A stretch of 64,000 bases of DNA from Treponema sp. (lineage in GTDB: Bacteria; Spirochaetota; Spirochaetia; Treponematales; Breznakiellaceae): positions 62,001 to 126,000 of the forward strand of contig WRIB01000001.1 in assembly GCA_009782955.1 (NCBI GenBank), given 5' to 3'. The notes below the pieces were generated by a model. That model made no database searches, was not told the origin of the DNA, and was given only the letters and a program-made list of their open reading frames with translations. How positions within the stretch are numbered: the stretch's first letter is position 1; every line of letters starts with the position of its first letter. Positions 23,897 through 32,582 of the stretch are shown here, one piece after another. The translations under genes were made by a program, and so were the position numbers.

Positions 23897-25186
23897 ATGA
23901 AAAACAAGCGGATTTTTGGTTTAGTTGTATTATTGCTGGCGGTGACCGTTAATATGTATACCCAAGATGTAAAATTTAGCGGCTACTTTAACAGTGGCAT
24001 AGGTATTGTATCCAGCAGTTCTGACGATTCGGATACCGTTTTAAAAGCCTTCGGTGTCGATTCGGAACAAAACGGCTACCGCTTGCGGCTGACCGGTTCG
24101 TATACCAACGAAGAAGAGAACGCCGGCATCAGGTTCCGCTTGCAGTCACAGAGCCGTCTGGATCAGGGGGGATATTTTTCCCTGCCCTTTGTCTATGGCT
24201 GGATGAAACTTTTTGACGATGTTGTCTATCTGGCAAGCGGCCTTATTGATGATACCAGTTGGCAAACTACCGACTGGTACATTATCGACGATGTGGGCGA
24301 AGGCCTTGGCGCCTTGCTTAAGGTAACGCCAATATCCGGGCTGGATTTGGGATTCGGCGCTTATCTTATTAGTCAACAGTCTGCAGCTTCCAATAATATT
24401 TTGAACTACAATGGTTTTCTTCCCAGTTATGACGCTATTACTCCTAAAATCGAAGACGCTAAATATGTTTTCAGCGCTTCCTATACAATGCCCGATGTCT
24501 TTTACCTTGGCGCTTCTTTCCGTTTAAAAAACAAGGCGGGCTGGAAGGATACTCGCCTTGATATCGAAAGATACGGGTATGATTACGAGGGAAGGCAGGA
24601 ATCCGCTCAGTTAATCGGTGAATTCCGTTTGCTGTCGGTAGAGAATCTGACGGCGGTTGTTGCCTTTTCCCTGGATAAGCTGGAAGAGTTTGATGTTGAA
24701 GGAAATACCATTGTTTCTCAAACTTTCGCATATGAACTCAATGATCTAACGATTGGACTTAATGCAGCTGAGTTTTTCTATAATCGAAAAAATATTCTTG
24801 GTCAAACAATAGCACATGCACCCAGTCTGGTCTTTAACCTTTGGGGATCGTATACAATTAATAATATCATACCCCGGTTGGATCTTGTGTACTTCTTGGG
24901 CGGCCAAAGCAAGGTTGGAGGGGACGAAGCTCTTATGTGGCACCGGAGAGGGTTTGTCAGCAGCAGAATACCCAAATTCAATTCAAGCGACAATCGCAAC
25001 CGTTCGCTGTTCAGTGTAAGGCCCTCGGTAAAGTTCGATCTGACTGGCGGAACTTTTATTGAAATTGGTAATGTGTTCAATTATGATTTTGGTAATTTTG
25101 ACAGCGCTTACGGAGATTCCAATGATCCAAATAAAAGGTATGTTATATCCAATGTCTTCTACATTGATTATACCTGGAGCTTTTAA
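23897..25186 (+). CDS. putative outer-membrane beta-barrel protein 1
   Basis: 429 residues. The signal peptide (IFGLVVLLLAVTVNMYTQ) is followed by DVKFSGYFNSGIGIV and many alternating amphipathic strands (GVDSEQNGYRLRLTGSYTN, KVTPISGLDLGFGAYL, LLSVENLTAVVAFSL, ARLDLVYFLGG-like stretches). It ends in an aromatic residue (IDYTWSF), typical of barrels recognised by the BAM complex. It closely resembles the protein at 25998-27239 in layout and motif phrases. Treponemes carry families of such porin-like proteins; substrate or host role cannot be stated. A PD-(D/E)XK-type gene lies convergent just after it. Confidence 0.8.
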   Translation: MKNKRIFGLVVLLLAVTVNMYTQDVKFSGYFNSGIGIVSSSSDDSDTVLKAFGVDSEQNGYRLRLTGSYTNEEENAGIRFRLQSQSRLDQGGYFSLPFVYGWMKLFDDVVYLASGLIDDTSWQTTDWYIIDDVGEGLGALLKVTPISGLDLGFGAYLISQQSAASNNILNYNGFLPSYDAITPKIEDAKYVFSASYTMPDVFYLGASFRLKNKAGWKDTRLDIERYGYDYEGRQESAQLIGEFRLLSVENLTAVVAFSLDKLEEFDVEGNTIVSQTFAYELNDLTIGLNAAEFFYNRKNILGQTIAHAPSLVFNLWGSYTINNIIPRLDLVYFLGGQSKVGGDEALMWHRRGFVSSRIPKFNSSDNRNRSLFSVRPSVKFDLTGGTFIEIGNVFNYDFGNFDSAYGDSNDPNKRYVISNVFYIDYTWSF

Positions 25187-25222
25187 AACAGGTTAGCAAG
25201 GATTTTTACTAACGGCCAAGAA

Positions 25223-25792
25223 TCACCATTCACGGGCTTTAAAACCCTCTGGAATGTTAATTCTTACCGTGTCTCCGGTTTGTTCAATGGCATAAAAGCC
25301 GGTTTCATGAATGTATTCCCTGACCAGTTTTGTCATTATCGCTCCGGCTATGGCGCCTTGGAATTTCCGCGTGTCATTGCGTGCATCTGCCCTGCTGCGC
25401 AGAATTGCTATTCGTTTAACGTGTTCGTTCACATCTTTCTTGTTCGGTTTTGCTTTTACTTCCACAGCCATTACGATATCGCCGTTTTCCAGCAATAAAT
25501 CGACTTCAGTAAAACAGTTTCTTGCAGAGTCATCAATTTGAAGGTTTTGGGAAATTTGTTCAAAGGTAAAGCCCAACTCGTTAAACTTTTCTTTAATATT
25601 CGGCACTACTAGATGTTCAACAAGTTTTCCAAAGCGATTACCCAGCTTGCCAAGCTGTTTATTAAGCCTCTCGGAACTTTCTCTCATTTCTCGCGCGTTC
25701 TCTTTCTGCTGTTCCCGGCTTTCCATCAGAGCAGCCCAAACATCTTCGAAAGTAAGACCTTTTTGTGGTTTTCGGGTTTTTGTTTTACTCAT
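25223..25792 (-). CDS. PD-(D/E)XK nuclease-family protein, copy 1
   Basis: 189 residues. An N-terminal basic stretch (MSKTKTRKPQK) and a short coiled coil (about 20-55) come first. A domain with NCFTEVDLLLENGDIVMAVEVKAK follows; the E..D and E-x-K set is the signature of PD-(D/E)XK-type folds (DUF3782-like). The end is VRINIPEGFKAREW. Such small proteins are common in multiple copies in treponemes and cyanobacteria. A nuclease activity is inferred from the motif, not shown. The copy at 27323-27922 is very similar, with the same first 11 and last 17 residues. Confidence 0.75.
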   Translation of the reverse strand: MSKTKTRKPQKGLTFEDVWAALMESREQQKENAREMRESSERLNKQLGKLGNRFGKLVEHLVVPNIKEKFNELGFTFEQISQNLQIDDSARNCFTEVDLLLENGDIVMAVEVKAKPNKKDVNEHVKRIAILRSRADARNDTRKFQGAIAGAIMTKLVREYIHETGFYAIEQTGDTVRINIPEGFKAREW

Positions 25793-25837
25793 AAATACTT
25801 TCCCCTTACAATATGCTATACAAATGTGTTTTTTTCA

Positions 25838-25900
25838 ACCCATTTTGGCGGGCTATACAGTATATAGGGTAAACATTGCGCTCTTGCTTGTGCCGGAGAA
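25838..25900. repeat. duplication-flank repeat, copy 1
   Basis: A stretch containing CAACCCATTTTGGCGGGCTA, ACAGTATAT and CTCTTGCTTGT is repeated with few changes at 27966-28028. It follows each nuclease gene's upstream side and is part of the tandem duplication of the outer-membrane protein/nuclease unit. Confidence 0.7.
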
Positions 25901-25997
25901 AAGAAAAATGCGGTTTTCACCATTTTTTTAAATATTATTAACAATTCCTTAACACACAAAATAAATCATTATGTAAAATCTTATTAAGGAGTAATTA

Positions 25998-27239
25998 ATG
26001 AAAAGGATTTTTTGTATTCTTATTGTTGTTTTTACAATAACGGCGGCCGGTTTTTCCCAGGAACTTAAGTTCAGCGGCTATATGAATTACGGTCTTGGGA
26101 TTGTAACTACCAATGATGGAGATGACACCAAGTCTTATCTTCAGTCATCTGGTGTTGATTCCGAGCAATATGGCGGCAGGTTCCGGCTTAACGGTTCTTA
26201 TTCCAATGAGGACAAAACCGCCGGTGCAGATTTTAGAATCCAGTTACAAGGAGCTTCGGTAAACAGTGGTGCTATCTCAGGAAATAGCTCGTATGATCTT
26301 GGTTTGGCGTATGGTTATGGATGGATCAGGCCCATTGAAATGGTTCAGGTTAAAGCAGGTATTGTAGCGGACTCTACATTTGAAACTGCAGGTCCAATAT
26401 TAAGGGATGATGCAGGCGGCGGTCACGGCCTGGGAGTCTTTGTAAAGGTTACCCCCATAGAAGGGCTTAATATCGGCGCTGGTGCATATTCAAAAGGTAT
26501 AGATGGCAGTAACGCAAATAATATAGTTACTGACATTGGCGCTATTACGGAATTGCATAAGGCTAAATATATCTTTGGCGCTGCCTATACCATGCCGGAA
26601 GTATTCAAGTTCAATATTTCGTTCAGGTCATTCAATAGTGGTCTCACTCAAACTGGTTCTAGCGCCCCCAGCAGGAATAGGGCAAGGCTCATTGGTGAAT
26701 TACAACTGCTCATGATGGAAAACCTGACTGCCATTGTAGAAACGGAATTGGACTATCTTTGGACTGATGAAGATAAATTCGATGAATTCAGCAACAACGG
26801 CAGATTTAACCTTTTTGAAACCTTTGCCTACAAAATGGACGACCTCCGCTTTGGCCTTAATGCTGCACAGTATTTTAACAATAGAGATACTGTCAGTAGT
26901 TCCAATAAGGATAAACCGGAAGTTGGTCTTCGCTTTAACCCCTGGGTAAGCTATGCCCTGGCCGACGGTAAAATAGTTCCCCGTCTTGATGCAGTGTATT
27001 TTTTACACGGCGACCGTGCAAGCACCACCGATAGATATAAGTATGATCGCAGGTATGATGTTGGTCCTACCTATGTAAAGGATGCATATATCTTTAACGT
27101 CCGGCCTTCGGTAAAATTCTTCATTGACAACAGAACTTCCTTTGAAATCGGTGATGTTTTTATGTATTCAAAAGCGGATAAAGATGCTGATGCAGTTAAA
27201 ACCAACGTAGTATACGTTGATCTGGTTGTCAGGTTCTAA
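25998..27239 (+). CDS. putative outer-membrane beta-barrel protein 2
   Basis: 413 residues, a paralogue of the barrel protein at 23897-25186. The signal peptide (IFCILIVVFTITAAGFSQ) leads to ELKFSGYMNYGLGIVTTN, SSGVDSEQYGGRFRLNGSYSN, VKVTPIEGLNIGAGAYS, AKYIFGAAYTMPEVFKFN and a final VVYVDLVVRF, with a terminal Phe. The conserved phrases alternate with divergent loops, as in surface-exposed barrels. AAGGAG lies upstream of the ATG. A strong terminator follows at once. Confidence 0.8.
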   Translation: MKRIFCILIVVFTITAAGFSQELKFSGYMNYGLGIVTTNDGDDTKSYLQSSGVDSEQYGGRFRLNGSYSNEDKTAGADFRIQLQGASVNSGAISGNSSYDLGLAYGYGWIRPIEMVQVKAGIVADSTFETAGPILRDDAGGGHGLGVFVKVTPIEGLNIGAGAYSKGIDGSNANNIVTDIGAITELHKAKYIFGAAYTMPEVFKFNISFRSFNSGLTQTGSSAPSRNRARLIGELQLLMMENLTAIVETELDYLWTDEDKFDEFSNNGRFNLFETFAYKMDDLRFGLNAAQYFNNRDTVSSSNKDKPEVGLRFNPWVSYALADGKIVPRLDAVYFLHGDRASTTDRYKYDRRYDVGPTYVKDAYIFNVRPSVKFFIDNRTSFEIGDVFMYSKADKDADAVKTNVVYVDLVVRF

Positions 27240-27256
27240 AAATCCTCTGCATAGAA

Positions 27257-27286
27257 GGGCTGTCCGAAAGGACAGCTCTTTTTTTT
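27257..27286 (+). terminator. rho-independent terminator after outer-membrane protein 2
   Basis: GGGCTGTCC (27257-27265), GAAA loop, GGACAGCTC (27270-27278) and then eight T. Confidence 0.9.
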
Positions 27287-27322
27287 GAGAAAAGATAGCT
27301 AACGAATTATTCGGAATAACTC

Positions 27323-27922
27323 TTACCACTCACGAGCTTTAAAGCCCTCCGGAATGTTTATTCTTACCGTGTCTCCGGTTTGTTCAATGGAATAAAGACC
27401 GGTTTCATGTATATAATCTCTGACCAGTTTTGTCATTATCGCTCCGGCTATGGCGCCCTGAAATTTTCGCATGTCATTGCGGGCATCTGCCCTGCTACGC
27501 AGAATTTCTATTCGTTTAATGTGTTTGTCCACATCTTTTTTATGCGGTTTTGCTTTTACTTCCACCACCATTACTGTAGTGCCGTTTTCCAGCATTAAAT
27601 CAACTTCAGTATAACAATTATTTAAGGAATCATCAATTTGATGGTTTTGGGAAACTTGTTCAAAGTTAAAACCCAACGCGTTAAATTTTTCGGTAATATT
27701 CGGCGCCACCAGATGTTCAGCCAATTCTCCAAAGCGGTTGCTCAGGAAACCAATCCTACGGTCTGTTTCTTTCATTTGCCGGTCTGTTTCTTTCATAGCT
27801 TCTCTGGTTTCTTTCATGAGCCGGTCTGTTTCCTTTTGCAGCTCTCTGTTTTCCATTAGAGCAGCCCAGACATCTTCAAAAGTGTAATGTTTTTGTGGTT
27901 TTCGGGTTTTTGTTTTACTCAT
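27323..27922 (-). CDS. PD-(D/E)XK nuclease-family protein, copy 2
   Basis: 199 residues, near-duplicate of the protein at 25223-25792. The motif stretch reads NCYTEVDLMLENGTTVMVVEVKAK. The main difference is in the coiled-coil part, where a seven-residue unit, MKETDRx or close to it, recurs in MKETREAMKETDRQMKETDR. This is a short in-frame repeat expansion, visible in the DNA as repeated TTTCTTTCAT around 27765-27815. Function is unknown beyond the fold prediction. Confidence 0.75.
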   Translation of the reverse strand: MSKTKTRKPQKHYTFEDVWAALMENRELQKETDRLMKETREAMKETDRQMKETDRRIGFLSNRFGELAEHLVAPNITEKFNALGFNFEQVSQNHQIDDSLNNCYTEVDLMLENGTTVMVVEVKAKPHKKDVDKHIKRIEILRSRADARNDMRKFQGAIAGAIMTKLVRDYIHETGLYSIEQTGDTVRINIPEGFKAREW

Positions 27923-27965
27923 AATAATCCCTCCTTTGCAAGGTACAATGTAGATGTAGTATTTT

Positions 27966-28028
27966 CAACCCATTGTGGCGGGCTATACAGTATATTAGGG
28001 TAAGCATTGTGTTCTTGCTTGTATTGGA
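27966..28028. repeat. duplication-flank repeat, copy 2
   Basis: Near-copy of 25838-25900 (CAACCCATTGTGGCGGGCTA, ACAGTATAT, TTCTTGCTTGT), marking the right edge of the duplicated barrel/nuclease unit. Confidence 0.7.
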
Positions 28029-28067
28029 TCCTAAAAAACTTTTTTTGCGGCAGGGATACCCTTTTTT

Positions 28068-30080
28068 TTACAGCCGTTGCAGTACTGCTCTTGGGTAGTA
28101 GTGTAGGAGTATGTCGCTGGCACTTAATCCCGCGCTGGCCATTCCTGCTGCACCGTGTTGATCCATCCCGATACCATGGCCGTAACCGGCGCCCTGGAAA
28201 ACAAAATATTCAACTTTTCCTTTTGAAAGCTTATAGCGGATTGTAAAAAGGCTTGAACGCAGGCTGCCCATGGCATTCCAGATTGCATCCCCTTTAACGA
28301 TTACATTTTTTTGGGTTCCCTGTACTTCCAGTTCATATATTCTGCCGGAAATACCGCGGCCTCTGGTAATTATTCGTGTAATTTCTCCGGGGTCTTCCGG
28401 CAGACGCCGGCGGATTTCTTCGGGAGTAACCCACTTTTCCCAACGGTAAGCGGAAATATACGAAAAACGGGGAACATTGGAATAGGTTGCAGGTGTTTCC
28501 CTGATCCATCGGTACAAGGCATCCGGAGATAAGGGTTCAGTCCGTATTGGGAGTAACTTGTCCGGTACTGCCTGCATGTATGCATCATAACCCCACATGG
28601 TAAGGCAATCTTCGCTGTAACCGCCATGGTTTGCCGAATAATACGCTTTAAGGGGTTGTTTGCCCCCCATAAGCACCATTCCTCTTGTGGCAGCTACTGC
28701 CGCGGTGGTGTTTTTTTGCTCCCCTCCAACGCCGTGGTATGCCTGGGAATGGGGGGTTCCAAAAAGATCAAAACCTCTGGCGGCAAATTGTCCTTTGTTG
28801 GCAATGGCATAGGATCGGGCGGCAATGGCCTGGACTTTTAACGCTTCCACCGGCCAGCTTGCAGGCATTTCTACGGGGACGACGCCGTAAAGGTAATCTT
28901 CCATGGAAACTATATTTACCACGGTCATTCCTTCCGGGCCGGGCCGGAATTCCAGGGCTCCCCGATACGTCCGGTTAATTCCCGGTGCCCCATTTACCGC
29001 TCCCGATACAATGGAACAGTTTTCGTTGCTCCTTAATTCATAAACCAGCGGAGATCCACTGCGGAGCAGGGCTTTATTGTTTTTATCCTGGACAATAACA
29101 ACGCCATTACTGCACTCAACCCAGAACTGTTCGCCGGCTGTGCTGCTGTAGAGAGGGTTGTTGTTTCCCGCAGCGTGTATAAAAAATGCTCCTCCTGCCT
29201 TAACCGAAACCACGCTTCTCTTTTCAATCAGCCCTATGCGTATTGTTCCTTCTTTGGGGTAAGGCGGGGCAGGGGTTACTTTTGGCGGGGTTGCCGTAAT
29301 TTGCCGCCGTACAAGGTATGCTCCATCCCCATAAACGCCGCCACCGGGAACAACCTTCCTGGCTTCCGCCAAAGCAGTGCTTATTTCTCTGTTATTGGGA
29401 AGCCGTGCATTGGCAGTAATAAGGTAATCCCGGGCTTTTTGCCATTCTTTCCGGGCAGCCAATAATCGCGCCAGGGGGAGGAGGACATTGGTAAAAGAGG
29501 TATCCTGATCCCAGCAGGTTTGAAGGCATTTTTCCGCTTCCTTTGGATCGCTGTCCCGTAACAAAAGACCAAGCCTGTACCAGCCCATGGGCCGCCATTT
29601 GTTGAGCTCAAGGCTTTTTTCGTACAATTCTATGGCTCTTTTGGGACTACCCATTTCTTCGTAAACAGCAGCGCTGTAGAAATAAAATTCCGCCCGCAGA
29701 CGGGGATCTTTTTTCAATATTGCCGCTTCGACAGTACTCCGAAGCTGTGCCGCTTTGCTGTAGCTGCCAATAAGATAATATGAGATAAATAACTTAAATT
29801 GCAGTTCTTCTTTTTCTGCCGGATTAAGATTATCTGTTTTTAACAGTTCTTCCAGCAGTTCCGTTGCCTTGGTCATTTCTCCCAGTTCCCAGTTGAGTAT
29901 TACCAGGGAGTGTTTGTCTTCCGGTCTATTTTGTTTGAAAAGAATAAATGCCGCATTTTCTATTTTGCCCGAATAATATGCTTCAACAGGCTGCATGAGT
30001 ATTTCCTGAACCCCTCGGGAAAATACAGGAACGGAAAGGCATAAATACAGGGTACAACATACTATGAAAGTTTTATTCAT
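28068..30080 (-). CDS. SpoIID/LytB-domain protein with N-terminal TPRs
   Basis: 670 residues with a signal peptide (FIVCCTLYLCLSVPVFS). Residues about 40-250 contain tetratricopeptide-like repeats (GSPKRAIELYEKSLELNKWR). Residues about 290-670 match the SpoIID/LytB amidase-enhancer domain: VVNIVSMEDYLYGVVPVEMP, VQAIAARSYA, YSANHGGYSED and GAGYGHGIGMDQHGAAGMA near the C-terminus. SpoIID is a lytic transglycosylase acting on peptidoglycan stripped of stem peptides; the Glu in VEMP corresponds to the catalytic position. Outside spore formers such proteins probably help remodel the cell wall at division. The TPR part suggests a partner protein. Confidence 0.88.
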   Translation of the reverse strand: MNKTFIVCCTLYLCLSVPVFSRGVQEILMQPVEAYYSGKIENAAFILFKQNRPEDKHSLVILNWELGEMTKATELLEELLKTDNLNPAEKEELQFKLFISYYLIGSYSKAAQLRSTVEAAILKKDPRLRAEFYFYSAAVYEEMGSPKRAIELYEKSLELNKWRPMGWYRLGLLLRDSDPKEAEKCLQTCWDQDTSFTNVLLPLARLLAARKEWQKARDYLITANARLPNNREISTALAEARKVVPGGGVYGDGAYLVRRQITATPPKVTPAPPYPKEGTIRIGLIEKRSVVSVKAGGAFFIHAAGNNNPLYSSTAGEQFWVECSNGVVIVQDKNNKALLRSGSPLVYELRSNENCSIVSGAVNGAPGINRTYRGALEFRPGPEGMTVVNIVSMEDYLYGVVPVEMPASWPVEALKVQAIAARSYAIANKGQFAARGFDLFGTPHSQAYHGVGGEQKNTTAAVAATRGMVLMGGKQPLKAYYSANHGGYSEDCLTMWGYDAYMQAVPDKLLPIRTEPLSPDALYRWIRETPATYSNVPRFSYISAYRWEKWVTPEEIRRRLPEDPGEITRIITRGRGISGRIYELEVQGTQKNVIVKGDAIWNAMGSLRSSLFTIRYKLSKGKVEYFVFQGAGYGHGIGMDQHGAAGMASAGLSASDILLHYYPRAVLQRL

Positions 30081-30222
30081 AAGCTTAGATAATATACTAT
30101 CATAAATACATAATGAAATGGAAGGTATATTTTACAATGAATTAATTACCTATGGAATAACCATGTGGTGTGTGCTTTACCGCCAAAAATAAATATAGGA
30201 CATTGAAGAACAGGAGTTTGTA

Positions 30223-30429
30223 ATGGATGTTGCATATACCTATTGGGAAGCAGATGACGGCTGGTTTGTCGGGTATATAAACATCTACCCTGATCACCTT
30301 ACACAGGGACATGATCTGGCCGAACTGGAAGAGATGCTTGCCGATGTTTACCAAATCCGGCAGGAAGAAGAAAAACGGCTGGCGCAAAAACGGAAAAATG
30401 GTGTATTGCGGCTTAAAGTTTCTGCATGA
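30223..30429 (+). CDS. HicB-like antitoxin-family protein (orphan)
   Basis: 68 residues. The HicB-like half-RNase-H fold pattern is visible: YTYWEADDGWFVGYINIYPD, HLTQGHDLAELEEMLADVY. AGGAG precedes the ATG. In treponeme hicBA pairs the toxin gene starts right after hicB. Here an ATG inside the hicB stop region opens MKRQKQNS, close to the usual HicA beginning (MKR..L...), and stops after eight codons at 30452. So the toxin gene is missing apart from a few starting codons, and a palindromic element begins about 30 bases later. The antitoxin may be a harmless leftover or may bind toxins encoded elsewhere. Confidence 0.65.
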   Translation: MDVAYTYWEADDGWFVGYINIYPDHLTQGHDLAELEEMLADVYQIRQEEEKRLAQKRKNGVLRLKVSA

Positions 30430-30451
30430 AACGCCAAAAGCAAAACTCCTA
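30425..30451 (+). pseudogene. decapitated hicA toxin start
   Basis: ATG overlapping the hicB stop, reading MKRQKQNS and then a stop. Position and first residues match the usual start of HicA toxins; the remaining 50 or so residues are absent. Very short, so the call rests mostly on position. Confidence 0.35.
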
Positions 30452-30483
30452 ACCCTTTCTCAACCTATTTATTCGCGTATATA

Positions 30484-30687
30484 CCAGTAGCTGGACTGAA
30501 AGTATCGGGATCAATGTTGCCACACAGGTGAGGGAAAGGTTGGCCATGAAGGCCATTTGGCGTGCTACAACGGCAGCGACGCCAAAGCGTCCGTCAACAG
30601 CAGCCACGACCAACCGGCCTGAATGGGCGTTCTTTCCCTCACCTGTAGGTAATAATTTATATAGGTACATTCAGTCCCAGCTACTGG
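30484..30687. repeat. foldback (MITE-like) element upstream of rpoN
   Basis: Nested inverted repeats: CCAGTAGCTGGACTGAA (30484-30500) with TTCAGTCCCAGCTACTGG (30670-30687), CACAGGTGAGGGAAAG (30523-30538) with CTTTCCCTCACCTGTAG (30632-30648), GGTTGG with CCAACC, and TTTGGCGT (30556-30563) with ACGCCAAA (30579-30586). The element is about 204 bases and open in the rpoN frame, but the rpoN start lies beyond it. It carries no transposase. It fills most of the gap 30430-30737. Confidence 0.7.
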
Positions 30688-30737
30688 AGGGAAAAATAAT
30701 TGCTGACAGAGCAAAGTTGTGGGATAATAATGGTATT

Positions 30738-32117
30738 ATGCAACAGCGTCAGAGCATGATTCAATCCCAACAGCTGAAGATGAATACCCAACTGTACCAG
30801 TCCATTAAGCTGATGGAATTGCCCATTCTGGATTTGCAGGAAAAAATAGGGGAGGAAATAGAAAAAAACCCTGCTTTGGAAGTGCTGGAAGAGCGGGGCA
30901 TTGTTTCTCAGGACGCTGTAGCCGATGCTTATGCTAAAGCAGTCGTTGCCGCCGGTACCGGCAGTTATCAAAAGGAAGAAGAAGCCTACTTTGAGACAAG
31001 TTCCGACGCAGGCTTTATCCGTCAGGGTATGGATGAAGATGAACACCAGAATTTTCTGGAAGGAGCCATTTCCCGGCCCGAAACCCTGCAGGAACATCTT
31101 CTGTGGCAGTTAGCCCTGGAAACCGGAGAAGACGACATACGCCGCATTGGGGAGCTATTAATACAGAACCTGGACGATGATGGTTTTTATAAAGAAGCTA
31201 CGGAACTCTTTTTAAAAGACGAAAATCCTTCCAATGTCGAAAAAGCGCTTGCCTTGGTCAGGTCATTGGAACCGCCGGGAACCTGTACTTCCGGTTACAA
31301 AGAATCCCTTCTGGTTCAGGCGCGGCTGCTTCCCGATTGTCCTCCGGTTATGGAAGCAGCCCTCGATTACCTGAAAGACATGGAAAAGGGGAACTTTGCC
31401 GAGACAGCCCAGGTTCTGGGCTGTACCAAAGAAGAATTGGAGGCCTGTTATAACCGTATCAAAGAAAGCCTTTCCCCTTTTCCCGGCAGGCAATTTGCCC
31501 CAAGGGAAACGCGCTATGCGATACCCGATGTAGAAGTCCGCCGTAAAGATGGTGAACTTTCTATCATACTGAATAATGAGGAAATTCCCGTGTTGGGAAT
31601 AAACCCTTTTTTTCTAAAAATTGCCGAAAAAAAAGTTAATGGAAGAGAAGCCAGGGATTTTGTCAGAGAAAATATAAAGGAAGCCCGTTGGTTTATTTAT
31701 TCCATTAACCAGCGAAACCATACATTGCTTCGTGTAACAAGGGCTATTGTTGAATTTCAGAGGTCTTTTTTCCTTAATGGTCCCAGGTTTTTAATACCTC
31801 TGACTCTAAAGGATATTGCCGTTGAATTGGGAGTTCACGAAACAACCATTTCCCGGACTGCCAACAGTAAATATGTACAGACAGAATGGGGACTCTTTGA
31901 ACTCCGGCATTTTTTTACAAACTCCGTTTCCAGGGGGTCGGATTTTTCCAAGGAAGGGGTAAAGGAAATACTGAAAGAAATAATAACCGGTGATGAAAAA
32001 CGCCTTACCGACAGCGAATTAACGGACATGTTGGCTCAGAGGGGTATAGCCCTCGCACGGCGTACTGTGGCAAAATACCGGAAAGAGCTTGATCTGGGTT
32101 CATCGTATACCCGATAA
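30738..32117 (+). CDS. rpoN: RNA polymerase sigma-54 factor
   Basis: 459 residues from the ATG at 30738; the frame is open 70 codons further up, but that part is the palindromic element and the family starts with MQQRQSMIQSQQLKM. Region I (glutamine-rich, residues 1-50, activator contact) is followed by an acidic region II. The core-binding region and the DNA-binding end come next: helix-turn-helix TLKDIAVELGVHETTISRTANS and the RpoN box ARRTVAKYRKELDLGSS. It directs polymerase to -24/-12 promoters and needs AAA+ activators. It is followed by hpf, the classic neighbour. The region between the two holds a small hairpin (ACTCCT...AGGAGT, about 32133-32155). Confidence 0.95.
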   Translation: MQQRQSMIQSQQLKMNTQLYQSIKLMELPILDLQEKIGEEIEKNPALEVLEERGIVSQDAVADAYAKAVVAAGTGSYQKEEEAYFETSSDAGFIRQGMDEDEHQNFLEGAISRPETLQEHLLWQLALETGEDDIRRIGELLIQNLDDDGFYKEATELFLKDENPSNVEKALALVRSLEPPGTCTSGYKESLLVQARLLPDCPPVMEAALDYLKDMEKGNFAETAQVLGCTKEELEACYNRIKESLSPFPGRQFAPRETRYAIPDVEVRRKDGELSIILNNEEIPVLGINPFFLKIAEKKVNGREARDFVRENIKEARWFIYSINQRNHTLLRVTRAIVEFQRSFFLNGPRFLIPLTLKDIAVELGVHETTISRTANSKYVQTEWGLFELRHFFTNSVSRGSDFSKEGVKEILKEIITGDEKRLTDSELTDMLAQRGIALARRTVAKYRKELDLGSSYTR

Positions 32118-32184
32118 CGGGAAACTCTGAATACTCCTGTAAGGTTTTTAGGAGTTCCCATATAATTTTTTTTGGAGGCATTTC

Positions 32185-32475
32185 ATGAACATCGACATTA
32201 AATCCGTGCATTTTAATTTGCACGACGACGCCAGGGAATACCTGGATAAAAAAATCGCCCGGCTTCACAATTTGGAGAACATGATCGTAGACCTTTTAAT
32301 TACAATAACCAAAGAAAAGCAATTTTCCGCCGAATCCACAGTCAATTTTCGCTGGGGGGTTTCGGTTCATATAAAAGAGCAGGACTTTGAACTTACCACT
32401 GCCATAGATAAAATGATAGACAAACTGGAACACAAAATCACCAAGGAAAAGGAAAAGGTTAAGGAAAAGCATTAG
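32185..32475 (+). CDS. hpf: ribosome hibernation-promoting factor (short HPF/RaiA)
   Basis: 96 residues, the short form of the family. It starts MNIDIKSVHFNLHDDAREYLDKK and keeps the beta-alpha-beta pattern with a lysine-rich C-terminal helix (KMIDKLEHKITKEKEKVKEK). It binds in the 30S decoding region and silences ribosomes in stationary phase. GGAGG precedes the ATG. The position after rpoN is the same as in proteobacteria, which supports both calls. No C-terminal dimerisation domain of long HPF is present. Confidence 0.9.
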   Translation: MNIDIKSVHFNLHDDAREYLDKKIARLHNLENMIVDLLITITKEKQFSAESTVNFRWGVSVHIKEQDFELTTAIDKMIDKLEHKITKEKEKVKEKH

Positions 32476-32582
32476 AAAAGCTTCCATTTTAGAGCAGAGC
32501 ATCTATCTCTGTACAAGTTATCTGCATTAAGCCTGGGAAAGGGTGAGGCAGGTGCCCTGGGCTCGAACATGAAGGCAGCAAT

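Noticed and set aside
32476-32582. GC-rich stretch with CTCGAAC between hpf and uvrC, considered as a tRNA
   Set aside because: No acceptor stem or complete cloverleaf can be formed and the T-arm consensus is missing.
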